From Laetiporus sulphureus 93-53 (taxonomy: Eukaryota; Basidiomycota; Agaricomycetes; Polyporales; Laetiporaceae), in NCBI RefSeq assembly GCF_001632365.1, contig NW_024468561.1:198209-262208 (forward strand): DNA of 64,000 nucleotides, in the 5' to 3' direction. Under the pieces are notes generated by a model. That model did no database searches. It saw nothing but the letters and a program-made list of their open reading frames with translations, and was not told where the DNA came from. Positions 30,441 to 42,173 of the stretch are shown here, piece by piece. The stretch's first letter is position 1. The number at the start of each line of letters is the position of its first letter. The position numbers and the translations under genes were made by a program.

Positions 30441-31163
30441 TGTCACAGATTTTCGCCACAAAGTCCGCACGTGACTTTTCTCACACCACAGATCACGTGC
30501 TTCACCAATATCTCATGCCACTCAGCCACAGACGTGACACGTAGAGATCAGGTGATAGTCCACATCACATGTTATGGTCCAGACCCGTGGATGATACGAT
30601 CGGACCTGTCTATTCCAGGATACAATAGAGGCATCCATTTGGGAACAAAGGGAACAAGGACTATTGTTATGCATCGACCTTCCACTTCCTATTAGTTTAG
30701 CCAGAAGCCTAGATAGGTACGATGTTCACACCGGAGAACAAAAGGGAAACCAAGATAGGCACGATGTGCACACGCATTACTGCGGCAACCATCGATCTTC
30801 CCACTTATTGTTCTACTTCCGGACATCCTATTGTTTCATGTACGGCCATTTGCTTATACCTGTAGATAGGTAGCTTAGGTAAGATAGCCCGCTGTACGTG
30901 TATATAAGACCAGCCATGTAGGGAACGAAACCTCAGATTGTTTCTCCTCGTCTACTACCTGTAGCACTCACTGAGCTCACCAGCTCCTTCATATATCTCT
31001 CACCCCTTCCTGCGTCTGCCACATCGACCAAGTAAGTCAGCAGGCTCTTGCGCCACATAGGGTTCAGGGGGATACCTTTGGGATCAGGGGGATCAGGGCG
31101 GCACGTTCCACGTGACTGTCCCTTTTTAGTCTTTTTGATCTCTTGTCCGGTGTTACTGTGACA
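30441..31163 (+). repeat. Solo LTR, family D (CpG-rich, young-looking)
   Basis: 723 bp from TGTCACAGATTTTCGCC to GTTACTGTGACA, with TATA box GTGTATATAAGACC near 30897. It is visibly richer in CG dinucleotides than its surroundings. Flanks are GCTAT on the left and TTTAT on the right, only partly matching, so the target duplication is imperfect. It splits family E copy 2. Confidence 0.7.
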
Positions 31164-31535
31164 TTTATGCAATTGATTACAGGTGGTGTACGATGCTAAT
31201 GGATTGATTGCAGGTATAACTAAGTGGATGAAGCTTGATCACAAGTGCTGTCTTGGGCACCTCACTTCTACTCGTGAAAAAAAATGCTTAACTTGGTGTT
31301 CTTTAGCCTATTCTCAATACTCTATAGCTCTCATCCACTTGGTACGTTCATGAGACCCACTCTTTTTTACAGCATGCTGCTGATACTTCTTGTGCTTTCT
31401 ATAGATGCCCTGTGAACTGATGAGATGGATGGTGATCACTATACCAAGTCTAGATGATTACCTATATCTCTAGACTTGTGGTATAGAGGTCTCACAGTGC
31501 AGTCTTCATAAATGCAGAGCTCATTGATGGTTGAC

Positions 31536-32391
31536 TGTCACGGCATCTCATAGATCCTGCCAAAAGGCAAGAAAATGGCTGCAAGGTGCTAGCCATGCTC
31601 AGTGACCTGCACATATACCAAAATAAGGGTCTGCCACAAAGAAAAGGCATGCAGTGACGTGCAGCCTGCAAAAGGGACTTAAAGGGCCCTTAGCCTTATA
31701 TCACACAAAGAGGGGATGATGGCTTGTAAAGCTGCATGAAATAGATGAATGAAACTGGGGATACCCAGCTTCCTCATAGGTACTTATATACATATAGGGC
31801 AGGGCCCCTGACACTGTGCTACTGTGAGACCTTAGATACCTACATGTGAACGTATTGTCAGAACTAGTAATGGTTCTGGACTTCACCATGACAACTATCT
31901 AGAAATGGCCGTGGTCCATTCATTGAGACAATTGCTGGAAAGTGGTGCCACTATGTGAGTGGCTGAAGTGGTGCCACTTATTGAGTGGCCAATGGGGGTT
32001 CTGCCATAGCGCATATTCTAATGCTGATGCTACTATTTAGCAGCAAATTGGGTGCTTGCTAGCTTGATGGTCCAATGAGCATGGGTAAGCCTATTGTGGG
32101 CCAAAGAGTTTCATTCTGGGCAAGTGGCCTGGTGTCACGTGATCAACGCCTGATAACTTCTGAATAGAGCAAGTGACCAGTGTCACGTGACTGGGTGGCT
32201 GAATCATGGGCACTTGGTGGTCATGTGGTAGACACAGCCATATCTCCAATGTATATGGCAGTATTGTGCTGTTTGTCCAAGTATCCACTTTGTGATTCCA
32301 ATATGAAGGTTGGTGTCTGAATCACCACTTGTGGTTGCTGAATGATGACTTCAATGGTGCAAAAAGAAAGGTGCCACCTAATACTGTGACA
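31536..32391 (-). repeat. Solo LTR, family C, TSD TTGAC
   Basis: 856 bp. On the minus strand it runs TGTCACAGTATTAGG to CCGTGACA. It is flanked by exact 5-bp duplications TTGAC at 31531-31535 and 32392-32396. It matches 52780-53812 (same orientation) and 55983-57034 (opposite). It inserted into family E copy 2. Confidence 0.85.
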
Positions 32392-32984
32392 TTGACAGAT
32401 GGCAAAGCTTTAGAGCACAGTGTTTAGATAAGATTAAGATGTGTAGAGGATAGTGGATAGACTGAGATAAGTATGAGAGAGTTCCTGCCACCTGATGCCA
32501 CTTGTCCCCATCGCAAGCCACAGTCAGGTTTATATACTGTACTATGATGAACAGCTCATTGCTGAACTGCATGTTACTATGAAAAATGTCTAAAACAGCT
32601 TCTAGTAGCTGGATCTGTACCTGAAACGTGTTTCACAATTCAAAACATATTTGAATAAATGCTTTCCTGATGCCTAAATGTCCTCCCTGCTTCTGGTGAT
32701 TCATTCCATGGTACGACACACTTGTTCACATCTGTTGACCTGCTCCTTCTAGACCCCAGGTCTTTCTCAGACATTGACTGACCCTGTCAGCCCTGGTCAT
32801 AGATGTGAGACTTCCAAATGAAAATGAATCTTCTGTTGCCTTGTGTTGAACACATTTTGCAGTGTCAGCAACGATTACTATGAGTGGGAGGCAAAGGATG
32901 ATTTCATCCATATTCCATGACTAGTTGCTGCCCACTCCCATTAATGCACCACCACCAGATCATGCATAACTTCCCACAAGAGAA

Positions 32985-33514
32985 TGACAAGGCTGAACAC
33001 CTTAATTAGACACTTGCTGAGCACTTCCACACATTGCTCTTCAATGTGGACCTCCCCAAGTTCATCTGGGCTGAGTCCATAATGCATACTATGTGGCTTC
33101 ACAACTGCATCATAATACAAAACACCCCCAACTTGACACTGCATGAATGCACTACAGGACAGGAGCCCCATCTTGACCTGCTCCCTTGATTCAGTTGCAC
33201 CATGTAGGTATGCATCAATGTCATTTCAAAACTCAATCTGAAATTGAGTCAAGGTCATTGAGTTTATTTGAGACACACAGCAAGGACCATCACATGTACT
33301 GTGTCAACAAGTGCAAGATCTCCATCAAACATGATGTGTGATTCATCGAGGAAAGCACACCCATTTCTGTCAATGTTCAGCTTGAGGGGAAGCTGAACAT
33401 GGCCAAAAGTGACCAGAATGCACCTACGAGCACTTCATCCCAACCTCCATTAAGCTCTACCTCTGCCATGACCACTGCACCACCCAACCCTGTCTGACTG
33501 CCTACATCCATCCT
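32985..33514 (+). pseudogene. Ty1/copia relic: integrase C-terminal part
   Basis: Plus-strand frames read NRTLAEHFHTLLFNVDLPKF then IWAESIMHTMWLHN, the stretch that follows the catalytic Glu in copia integrases (typically NRTLLE...LPKSFWAEA). Further debris runs to about 33514. It continues the integrase interrupted at about 29975. It is truncated by the family F LTR sequence beginning near 33515. Confidence 0.7.
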
Positions 33515-33656
33515 GGATGATAGAAGCACTGAAGCCTGCAGAACAAGTGAAGCGGGTGAAAAGTCTTATGGGCACTAATGTTCAATAAGTATGTAAAAGA
33601 AAATACCAACTGATAGGTGAGAATGTAAGTCAATACTTAGCCTTGATATTTCAACA
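33515..33656 (-). repeat. 3' LTR (partial) of a minus-strand copia element, family F
   Basis: On the minus strand, polypurine GGCTTGAGGGGGAG (33669-33657) is followed by TGTTGAAATATCAAGG at 33656. The sequence matches the LTR at 18746-18951 for about 135 bp and then stops. Confidence 0.75.
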
Positions 33657-33849
33657 CTCCCCCTCAAGCCAGGTAAAGTCCGAGCATTTCAGCAAACTTC
33701 TACACCTTCTGACAAGTCAACATCTTGGTAAGAAGGTCAGCAACCATGTCAATGATCAGGCAATACAAGATGATGACATGCTCCATGTCGATAACCTTAC
33801 AAATAAAGTGATATTGAATGTCAATATGCTTTGTTCATGCATGAAGGAG

Positions 33850-35200
33850 TCCACTCTAATTGTCAGTGTGTAATGATGTCAGTTCCATCAGAGATAAGGT
33901 GAGTTCTGTGAGAAGTGCATGTAGCCACAACAGCTCATGTGACATGCCAGATGTGACAATGTATTTGACCTCTGTGGAGGACAGAGCAATGAGAGGTTGC
34001 TTGTGTGAAGACCAACTTACAGCTCTTCTGGAGTAGAGAAAGGTGTAGGCTGAGATGAAGTGGTGATGAGCTTGTGAGGTCCAGTTAGCATCCATGTAGC
34101 CTATGAGACTGTCAGTTGTCACACTGAATGTCAAAGCCAGGTCACATATGCCTTTGAGGTAGTGCAGCATGCATTTTGTGGCATCCTAATGTGCAGACAC
34201 TGGGTTAGCCATGAAGTGCACCAGAGTCAAAGTGATGAATGCAATGTCAGGACATGTGCTAATAGCAGCATATATTAGGCTCCTGATGAGCCTTGCATAT
34301 GACTTGCGAGCCATGTGCATGCAATCTTCATCTGTGAGCTCGATGTCAAAGAGCTTGATGTGAGGATCCTTTGGGACTGTCAGTGCATAGACATCTGTTA
34401 TGCTGAAATGATCGCGAATCATGTTGATGTATGCAGCTTGCGAGAGCGAGATTGTGGGGTGGTGCAGTCATGGTGGATCTCAAAGCCTAGTAGCCATCAT
34501 GCTTCACCCAGATTGACGATCTTGAACCATGCAGTGAGCTCCCACTTGAGGCCAGTTATGGTGGCCTTCATGTCTGTGACAAGCATGCAGTCATCGACAT
34601 GTATTCCAATGATGATGATGATGTTGGAGATAAAGGTGAAGAACACACCAAAATTGTGCTGGCTTTGCTGTAGGTCCAGGTGGACAAACAGCTCACAGAT
34701 CTTGATGTACCATTGCAGACCAGCCTGTTTGAGGCCATATAGTGCCCTGAGTAGCTTCCACATGTAGTTTTCAGGTCCAGGAACTTTGAAACCTCATGGC
34801 TGCTTTATGTAGATCATCCTGTCGAGCTCACCATTTATGTAAGCATTTTTAAAGTCAATCTGGTGAAGTTTCCAGTCATTGGTGGCAGCAAGCATGAGGT
34901 CCTAGTGATGCAAGTCATACTGTCAGTGATGCCATCTGGTTGAAGTCAATGCCCAGGATCTGTGAGAATCCTTGCCCACACAGGCATCCCTTGTATTTTG
35001 CAGTCTCATTGTTCTCATTGTGCTTCCTGCAAAATAATCATATCAATCTGATGATATGCACGTTCACCAGCTTTTTGACTAGCTCATAGGTTCCCATCAC
35101 CTCAATCTTTGCCAGCTCCTCCTGTATCTCCTCTCATCATTGTTTGTATTCAAGCTCAGCCATTATCTCTCAATACAATGGAGTGTTGTCAGCCATGGCT
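33850..35200 (-). pseudogene. Ty1/copia relic: reverse transcriptase and RNase H
   Basis: Minus strand, reading from about 35200 down: EYKQ...EELAKIEVMGTYELV and GFSQILGIDFNQMASLTV (the RT start), LLRALYGLKQAGLQWYIKI (34755-34700), catalytic box GIHVDDCMLVTD (near 34590), and YARLIRSLIYAAISTCPDIA (near 34280). RNase H has GYMDANWTSQAHH (near 34090), VSWSSHKQPLIALSSTEVKY (near 34000) and a C-terminal end near 33856. Stops and small frameshifts separate the pieces. The polypurine tract and LTR follow at 33669-33515, so this is the 3' half of a copia element of the same LTR family as 17400-18951. Confidence 0.85.
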
Positions 35201-36595
35201 GCCAGTGCATAGAGGGTTTCTCCCTCACCATCACATTCATTGTCTGACTGTTTCTGCATGAGCTTCACATGCTTGAGAACACTCCTTGGAATGTGCTATG
35301 TGCCGCATCCACTGATGGTGCTGGTATCTGGCTGTAAGTCATGTGCCCATTCAGATGGCTGACATATGCATTTAGAATGTCTGGCTCCTGGCTCAGGCAT
35401 GCTCTCCGACTTGGTTGTCAAACTCTCTGGCTGTGATGGCTCAGTGTTTGTGTTTGTTGACTCATTAAGGAACTGAAGCCCTGTGAGTACTGATACGGCC
35501 TTGCATGAAAGTAGCTTACATACTGATGTACTGTAGTTGACTCTAAATACATACTAATACAGTCCTTCTATTATCAAGGAACTGAAGCCCTTTGACTCTA
35601 GCATGTGTCCTCTCATCCACTCATTTTCCATCCACCAACAATGTGTACATTGATTGCAATTTACCTTTAGAGAATATTGTCTGATTAATTTATAAGCTAT
35701 AACTACATCGAATATTGCTGTGTATAATGTGCTGTTTATACAAGACCATGAGTGCACCTTCCATATAAAATTGTACTGTGATGACAAAAAGATGTATGGT
35801 CTTTATTATCTATAACTAGTGGGTGAGTGTTTACACAGAATTTACAAGGCCACATTTCAGTTTTAACTGCATTTTTAGATGGTTGAGATCACAATCCATG
35901 GAGCAGAGGGAGCATTTGATATTATCAAAGTGCATCAATTATAGCAACAGTGAAAATGTTGGACCATTTGAGTATGCTGACATTGGACGCATTGAGCAAT
36001 TAGGGAGAGAAACGAGCACTGTGTAAGTGTTTTACAGAGTTCTTTACTGTGAGTTGCTTTATTGACAGCTTACACAGAATATCCATCTGCTATGTTGATC
36101 CTTGACAAAGTGATTATTTCAATCTCCTTTGGCAGAAAAAGCATGCAGGCAAAAGTCATAAACTCTCAGAAAAATGCCATGCAGCTATCACTATGACAGA
36201 GCATCACCAGATAGAAATTTCTACTCAGCAATCCATGGAAACATCACATATATCACATTTCATTGTTGCTGAAGGTCCTGTGCACAAGAAGCTGTGACGT
36301 TCTGCTGATCATGATATTGTTTCAGCTAGAGGTAGAATGAACTGCCATCTGCAGTATGGGAGCATGCATAGATAGTTTTCTACTTCTACATGTGTTTGCT
36401 TATGCCTGAATGTGGGAAATGGAGAGCAAAAGATTTTCCATGCATTTATGTTGGATGTTATTGGATAAAGCAGAAAAATATAACCACAATGAATATACAG
36501 CCCCATGCAGGTAACTGGTGAGAATGCTTAGAAATTATGGAAAAGTGAATTGCATAGCTCATACATTTATTCCAGTCTTGTGTGACTCACAAAAT
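35201..36595. other. Unassigned DNA with a family F-like LTR piece
   Basis: 35460-35640 contains AAGGAACTGAAGCCCT twice (35465 and 35577), 112 bp apart, and then matches the inner part of the family F LTR (AGCATGTGTCCTC.CATCCACTC) on the plus strand. The intervening segment may be a small insertion or a diverged LTR part. The rest has no recognisable content. Confidence 0.45.
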
Positions 36596-37050
36596 GAACC
36601 CAAGCCATATTTCAGCTCTTGTAAGGCCATTTTGAGCCTTCTCACACACCATTGCATTTTGGTCAAAATGCATTAGAATTGTGAAGGAGTAGATGAAATG
36701 GCTCATTGAGCCATTCAAGCCATGTTAGCCTTCTAACATGGTCCCAAGCCAGATTTCAACTCTTACAAGGCTACCCTGAGCCATCATACTCATCTGGACA
36801 TGCTTACTTCTTTTTCATTGTGATCAGAAAGTCTCAGAGATGTGAACAACTAGATATAATAGCTCACAGACAATTATAGCCTTGTGAGCATCACAAAATG
36901 GGACCAGGCCAGGTTTCAGCCCTTGTAAGACAATTCTGAGCCTTCTTACATAGCTCAAAATAGCAGAAATGGTGCAGTAAGATCAAGATTCATGGAATTC
37001 TGAGAGAGGGGATTAAAGGGTTGAGGAGCCCACTGTTGGGGCTTAGGCCT
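36596..37050 (+). repeat. Three imperfect ~150-bp tandem repeats
   Basis: Units begin near 36596, 36743 and 36901, each with a version of CCAAGCCATATTTCAGCTC, then TGTAAGGC and GAGCCTTCT-like sequence. They are diverged from one another. Related phrases (CTCAAAATGGCA, TTCATATAATGGAAAGCT) recur to 37260 and in the large inverted-repeat arms (near 28110 and 40150). Confidence 0.55.
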
Positions 37051-39163
37051 ACAAACATTGGCCGTACTGCACAATTTCTGTTCCATTATCTCAAACGTGG
37101 TTTGGGCAATCTTTCAGAGTCTCAAAGTCTTCTGATCCTCTTTCTCAACATTCAATCGCCTCCCTCAGAATCTGATGAACCTTGGTGATCCTGTCTCAAG
37201 TTTCATATAATGGAAAGCTGTTGTGAGACCCCTCTGAATATTTTGACATAGCTCAAAATGGCAAAAATAGTGCAAGTATGCATGTAAGGTGAATGTCAAG
37301 CTGTAAATTCAGTTAAAATTCATAGAGCTCAAGCACTCACAAATTAATATGGTTAGTGCTGTTTGATTCACTTGCAACATGGATGTCAGGACATCAACTT
37401 CATCCTGGTAGATATATAGCTAAGTGTGTAGCAGTCAATTTGCAAGTCACGAAATGTCTGAAAACCTAGTGAGGCAAATTCAATACAGATGCATGCCACA
37501 GACATGTCTCGCTTGAGCATGCATGGCATTATAACACAATGTGTGCATCAGCCACAAGATCATCCCCTCTGAGATTGACTCTCTTTGTAACAATCTTGCT
37601 GCTCTGAGCTACTTCCTTCACTCTGACATGTAATTTTTCTGTTGTTCTCTATCATGGCAGTCTACAGAGCCATCAACAAGCCTGCCAGTATAATGCTACA
37701 GTATATGCTTGTGTGCCACCACTTTTCAAATACAGAGCCATTGAAGAAAACCTCATCTCACTCCCCTTCCTTCAAAGGGACAGAAGCCATGCACATCACT
37801 TATTCATGAAGGCAGGCAGGTGGACATGATAGCTGTGCTCACTCTGAATACTCACCACAGTGTGGGGTGTGGCAGGCAGGCATAAGAAGTATGCAGGGCA
37901 GCCAATTCATACTTGGTGTGCCTGAATCTGTGAGGCAGTGCAGTGTGTGTGTCAGACCATACCTTTCCTTTATCTAATCTAATGCAGGCTTTCATCTGCT
38001 TTATAGTCTTTCACTTCACAAAACTTACCAGTTTTGCCACAATTGTAGCCATCACCTCCCCACATTATATGTGCCCCTTCTTCTCTCCCTCGATGTAAAG
38101 CACATCAATAACATCTTAACTTCAAGTTTTCTAGGGTACACAATGGTGACATGGGTCAGAACATCTTGTTCACTGAAGCTCATTGAACAAAACATGCTGC
38201 ACAGATGAAGTCCTTCACATGGGAGGACTGATAAATCAAGCACATGATGAATGTGCATGAGGTCGAGATGAAATGGATGATCAAGTGTATGTCTGCTGTC
38301 AGTCACTCTTATTCGACAAGGCATGGCTAATGCTTTATATGCAGCTTGCTGCTTTTTGCTGATATGAGTATGCATGCCAATTCTGGTGTCTGTGACATAT
38401 TTCTTTGTGTATATGATCCAGGAGGATGTGTTAATAGTTGTGACCACATTCACGGTGAGTAGTCCATTGTAGGATGGGATGAGTAGGATGTATGCTAATA
38501 AGAGGCTGGTAGGCTATTGCACTATTTAATATGATCAGGTAAGGGACTACAAATTAGTAGCTGCTTGATGCTTAATTTTCTTCTACATTTAAAGGTCCTT
38601 TGAATGTTATCCTGGCATGGATTGTGCAAATTCTGCAGGTTTGTTGAGCCATAAGTTCATATGTTGTGATTGCTCACTGGCATATCAGGCCAGCATGGCA
38701 ATGAATCACAACTTACCTCGATAAAGATGAGCTCAATGGACAGGTGTCTACCCTCAAGCTCAGGCCCATGCAGCCTACATTGAGTGTAGAAGAAGGCCTC
38801 AGCATTGTTAACGAGATGTTCATGCAAAATGAGGTCTTAGTCACTCTATGTTCACATGCTTTTGGCCATGGCTTATTATATACACTCATTGAATAGTAGT
38901 TTTACCAGTAATTTATGTCAATAAAATGTCATTCTGATGTTTGTACAAACCAACAGGTCTGATAATATATAATCTGTCTGAACATTGTTCATCGGACTTC
39001 TCTGAGGTTACAGCCAATTGCCTAAACAGATGATCATTTCCTGTGCTATCTGTAGATTTTCTGAGCTCATGTAAAAAGGTAGGCTGATCAACTCACTGAT
39101 GGGCAGCTGATCTGGGATGGTGGGGTTAGTCAATTATTTAGAGGTCTCTGATCTGGATGAATA
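37051..39163. other. Unassigned spacer inside the large inverted repeat
   Basis: No recognised family. The longest clean frame is 38052-38453 on the minus strand (133 codons, including AYKALAMPCRIRVTDSRHTL). I do not recognise it and it has no partner exons or regulatory context. Nothing else stands out. Confidence 0.3.
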
Positions 39164-39559
39164 ACTTGGGTAAGAGGGTCATTTCTGGCAGGAACCATTT
39201 CTGAGGTCCTGATGTTCGTTATAATGGACTTTAATAAGTTCATCATGATATTCACTACATTGATTGAGGGGAACATATTGTTATCCCCATTGAAATATCA
39301 GTCTCTATGCCAGAAATCAAGGATGGTATGATTATTCGAGAAGCAGCTATACTTAGAGTGAAATTATTTTATGGCAAAGAAGACAGTTGAAAGGCAATGG
39401 TGTGTAGCAGACTGTGTTTTCATTATTGAAGGTTAGGTTAAGCAGAGTTTAGAGTAGATTGCTACAAAGCTAAATCTGCTATGTGCTTTGTTGAGGAGAG
39501 TATGGTGTGCCATCCTCACAGGGTATTCTGATGTTGAAGCATTATCTGTAACAATTCCA

Positions 39560-39954
39560 NNNNNNNNNNNNNNNNNNNNNNNNNNNNNNNNNNNNNNNNN
39601 NNNNNNNNNNNNNNNNNNNNNNNNNNNNNNNNNNNNNNNNNNNNNNNNNNNNNNNNNNNNNNNNNNNNNNNNNNNNNNNNNNNNNNNNNNNNNNNNNNNN
39701 NNNNNNNNNNNNNNNNNNNNNNNNNNNNNNNNNNNNNNNNNNNNNNNNNNNNNNNNNNNNNNNNNNNNNNNNNNNNNNNNNNNNNNNNNNNNNNNNNNNN
39801 NNNNNNNNNNNNNNNNNNNNNNNNNNNNNNNNNNNNNNNNNNNNNNNNNNNNNNNNNNNNNNNNNNNNNNNNNNNNNNNNNNNNNNNNNNNNNNNNNNNN
39901 NNNNNNNNNNNNNNNNNNNNNNNNNNNNNNNNNNNNNNNNNNNNNNNNNNNNNN
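39560..39954. other. Assembly gap (395 N)
   Basis: Run of N. The corresponding left-arm sequence (28335-28786) is present and 452 bp long, again longer than the N run. Confidence 0.98.
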
Positions 39955-41158
39955 ATGGAAAATTATGTAATGTGTAATATATATAAGAGCTTTACATTAT
40001 CTGAAACATGGGTGAGGCCATCAGTCACATCCCTAAAGGGCTCTGATACCCTCCCTTCCTGGGCATTCAATCCCATCCCCTAGAATGTCATGAACCTTGG
40101 CAGAACTGCAAGATATCAAACTGTGTTGAAATATTCAGAGTGACCTCAGAAGAGCTTTTCATTATCTGAAACTTGGTTGAGGCCACCATGCAGGTCCCTG
40201 TTGACTTCAGGTGCAGAACCAGCCAGAACAGAGTCAATCTCCCACCAGGTATCAAGGTAATTTGAGGAACAAACTGATGGGATTCACTGCTCTATTTACA
40301 GGTATTTATATATCTACAAGACCCCTGCACATGGACTATCAAAAGCTCACCGATGATCAGTGCTGTATTTCAACAGTCTCTAGAGCACTCTGATACCCTT
40401 CCTGGGCAGCCAATTCCCCCCCCCCAGAACTGCCATTTTGAACTGCATTGAAATATTCAGAGTGACCTCAGAAGAGCTTTCCATTATAATGAGATATACC
40501 TCTAACACTGATGGCAAGATGAATCTGACCTTATGTTAGCATTTTGAGAAATGAGCTTCAAACTGGCTTGAAGCATTGCAGCAAAAGTGAAGGAGATGGT
40601 GTTTCAGCAAGATAATAATCTCAAGCTTGACTTAGCTGACTTAGAGAAAATGTTGTTCAGACAATGATATGGCATTATCAATTATCAAAGCTCAATTTTA
40701 TAGATCATCTTTGAATGTATCTCATAAAACGATTAGCAAGGCATGAGGAGCCATTTAGAGAGATTACAGAATTGTGAAAGCAATTGAAAAAGAAATGAAA
40801 GAGTATTGGCAGGTTTGTGCATCAAATTTTGATCCACAACATGCATGAATGGGTTAAGGCAGTGTTTAAGGCAAAGGGCTGATTATCCAACTACTAGAGT
40901 TTTGAAGTTTGTTAGTGACAAAAGTGTATAAATGAGTTCACCTGATAGAGTTGCATATATATTCAGAACAGATCATCAAAATTCAGCCAACAGATACTCA
41001 TTTGCAAGCTGAGAAGTATGGCTTTCGAGTACTATTTTATCTGTGAATATAGCTACAGACAATCTGAAGATTGAAGAAAAACAGTAAAAATCACGAAAAT
41101 ATGTGTGTAACTTTGTTAATCACTGTATATTATATTTGGGCTGTGTTAATCATAAACA

Positions 41159-41244
41159 GCAGATGGTTTAGTGGATAGAATGGTTGATACTATCTGGGAC
41201 ATAAGTGTCCTGGAAGTCCGAAGTTCAATTTTTGGTCTGTGCAG
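41159..41244 (+). ncRNA. tRNA-derived (SINE-like) segment, right-arm copy
   Basis: GCAGATGGTTTAGTGGATAG ... GAAGTTCAATTTTTGGTC ... TGTGC on the plus strand. It has an A-box (TGGTTTAGTGG) and B-box-like sequence. A run of T residues follows at 41260-41270. The anticodon and acceptor stems are not convincing for a working tRNA. Confidence 0.5.
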
Positions 41245-42173
41245 TTTTATGTGTTTTTAATTTTAAAAAGTGCAACTTCCGTTGTTTACAAACAACGATA
41301 AACTATGACGTGCATGCTGGCACATCTAGCCAGATGTGCTAGCGTGAACGTCATAATTTGATGTTATTTGCACATTGTGGCATCTTAAAATGTGAGAATT
41401 TGAGTGGCTAACATCTTCATACTTTCTGTGACCTCAAATCTTCGCTTTTTTGAGCCAGAAAATGGTCTGCATGCAGTTCTGATTGCGAAGCATCAATGGG
41501 TAATTTATCATGTATAAAAAGTCAAAATATGAATTAAAATACTGTGGTGATGGAAAACTTCAATTGCATCAATAGCTCTTATTTCAATATGCTCAGAATG
41601 AAGGAATTGAAGTAACGAGCAGTAGAATGTGGAGATTTATTGCTTATTCTTCAAGTAGAGACTATAATAAGTCTGAAAATGTTAAATCAGTCATTGTTTG
41701 TGTCACTGTACTGAAATACATAACAAAATAATGAATACTGTGATCTGAACCACTTTGAAACCACTCAATGCCTTGATTTGGATTGCTTTCAAGCCATTGC
41801 ATACAATGGTTTGAATGGCTATGAAGCCATCTGCCCTTACGGCATTAACCCTAGCAAATTTCATGCTGTGATTGGCTCTGAATATTTGCACCTGTTTGGA
41901 TCAGTCACGTCGTACATGTTCAAAGTCCGATTTATATGCTCATTACAAAAGATAACAAATCTGAGTAAGAACAACATGTAATACAGCAACAAAGTTTTGA
42001 AGAAAGGGCCCTCTCCTAACCTCAGGACAGGGTCAGAAAATGAAACCACTTTGTAATGGTCTACTCTCCCACGCATTGCTTAACTGTCCCACGAGTATCA
42101 AAAAAGTCACATAGACGCCCTAAGTGCCCAGTGTCATACAAACTCTTCCTTCGTACCTCAGGAATCATAATAT

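Larger units (their letters stand above)
29974..32960 (+). repeat. Repeat family E, copy 2, carrying two nested solo LTRs
   Basis: Family E sequence in three blocks: 29974-30440, 31164-31535 and 32392 to about 32960. It matches 45205-46500 in the same orientation and 7290-8250/12976-13305 in the opposite one. The interruptions are two solo LTRs, 30441-31163 and 31536-32391. The copy itself interrupts a copia integrase. Outer limits are approximate. Confidence 0.7.
39164..42173. repeat. Large inverted repeat, right arm
   Basis: Reverse complement of 26221-29182 (see that entry for anchors). Contains a 395-base gap (39560-39954), the hairpin at 41316-41343, the tRNA-like segment at about 41159-41244, and a run of ten C at 40416-40425. 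The distance between the inner ends of the two arms is about 10 kb. Confidence 0.9.

Noticed and set aside
38052..38453. 133-codon minus-strand gene
   Set aside because: Clean frame but no recognisable family, start context or neighbouring exons in a region of decayed repeats; kept only as a remark.
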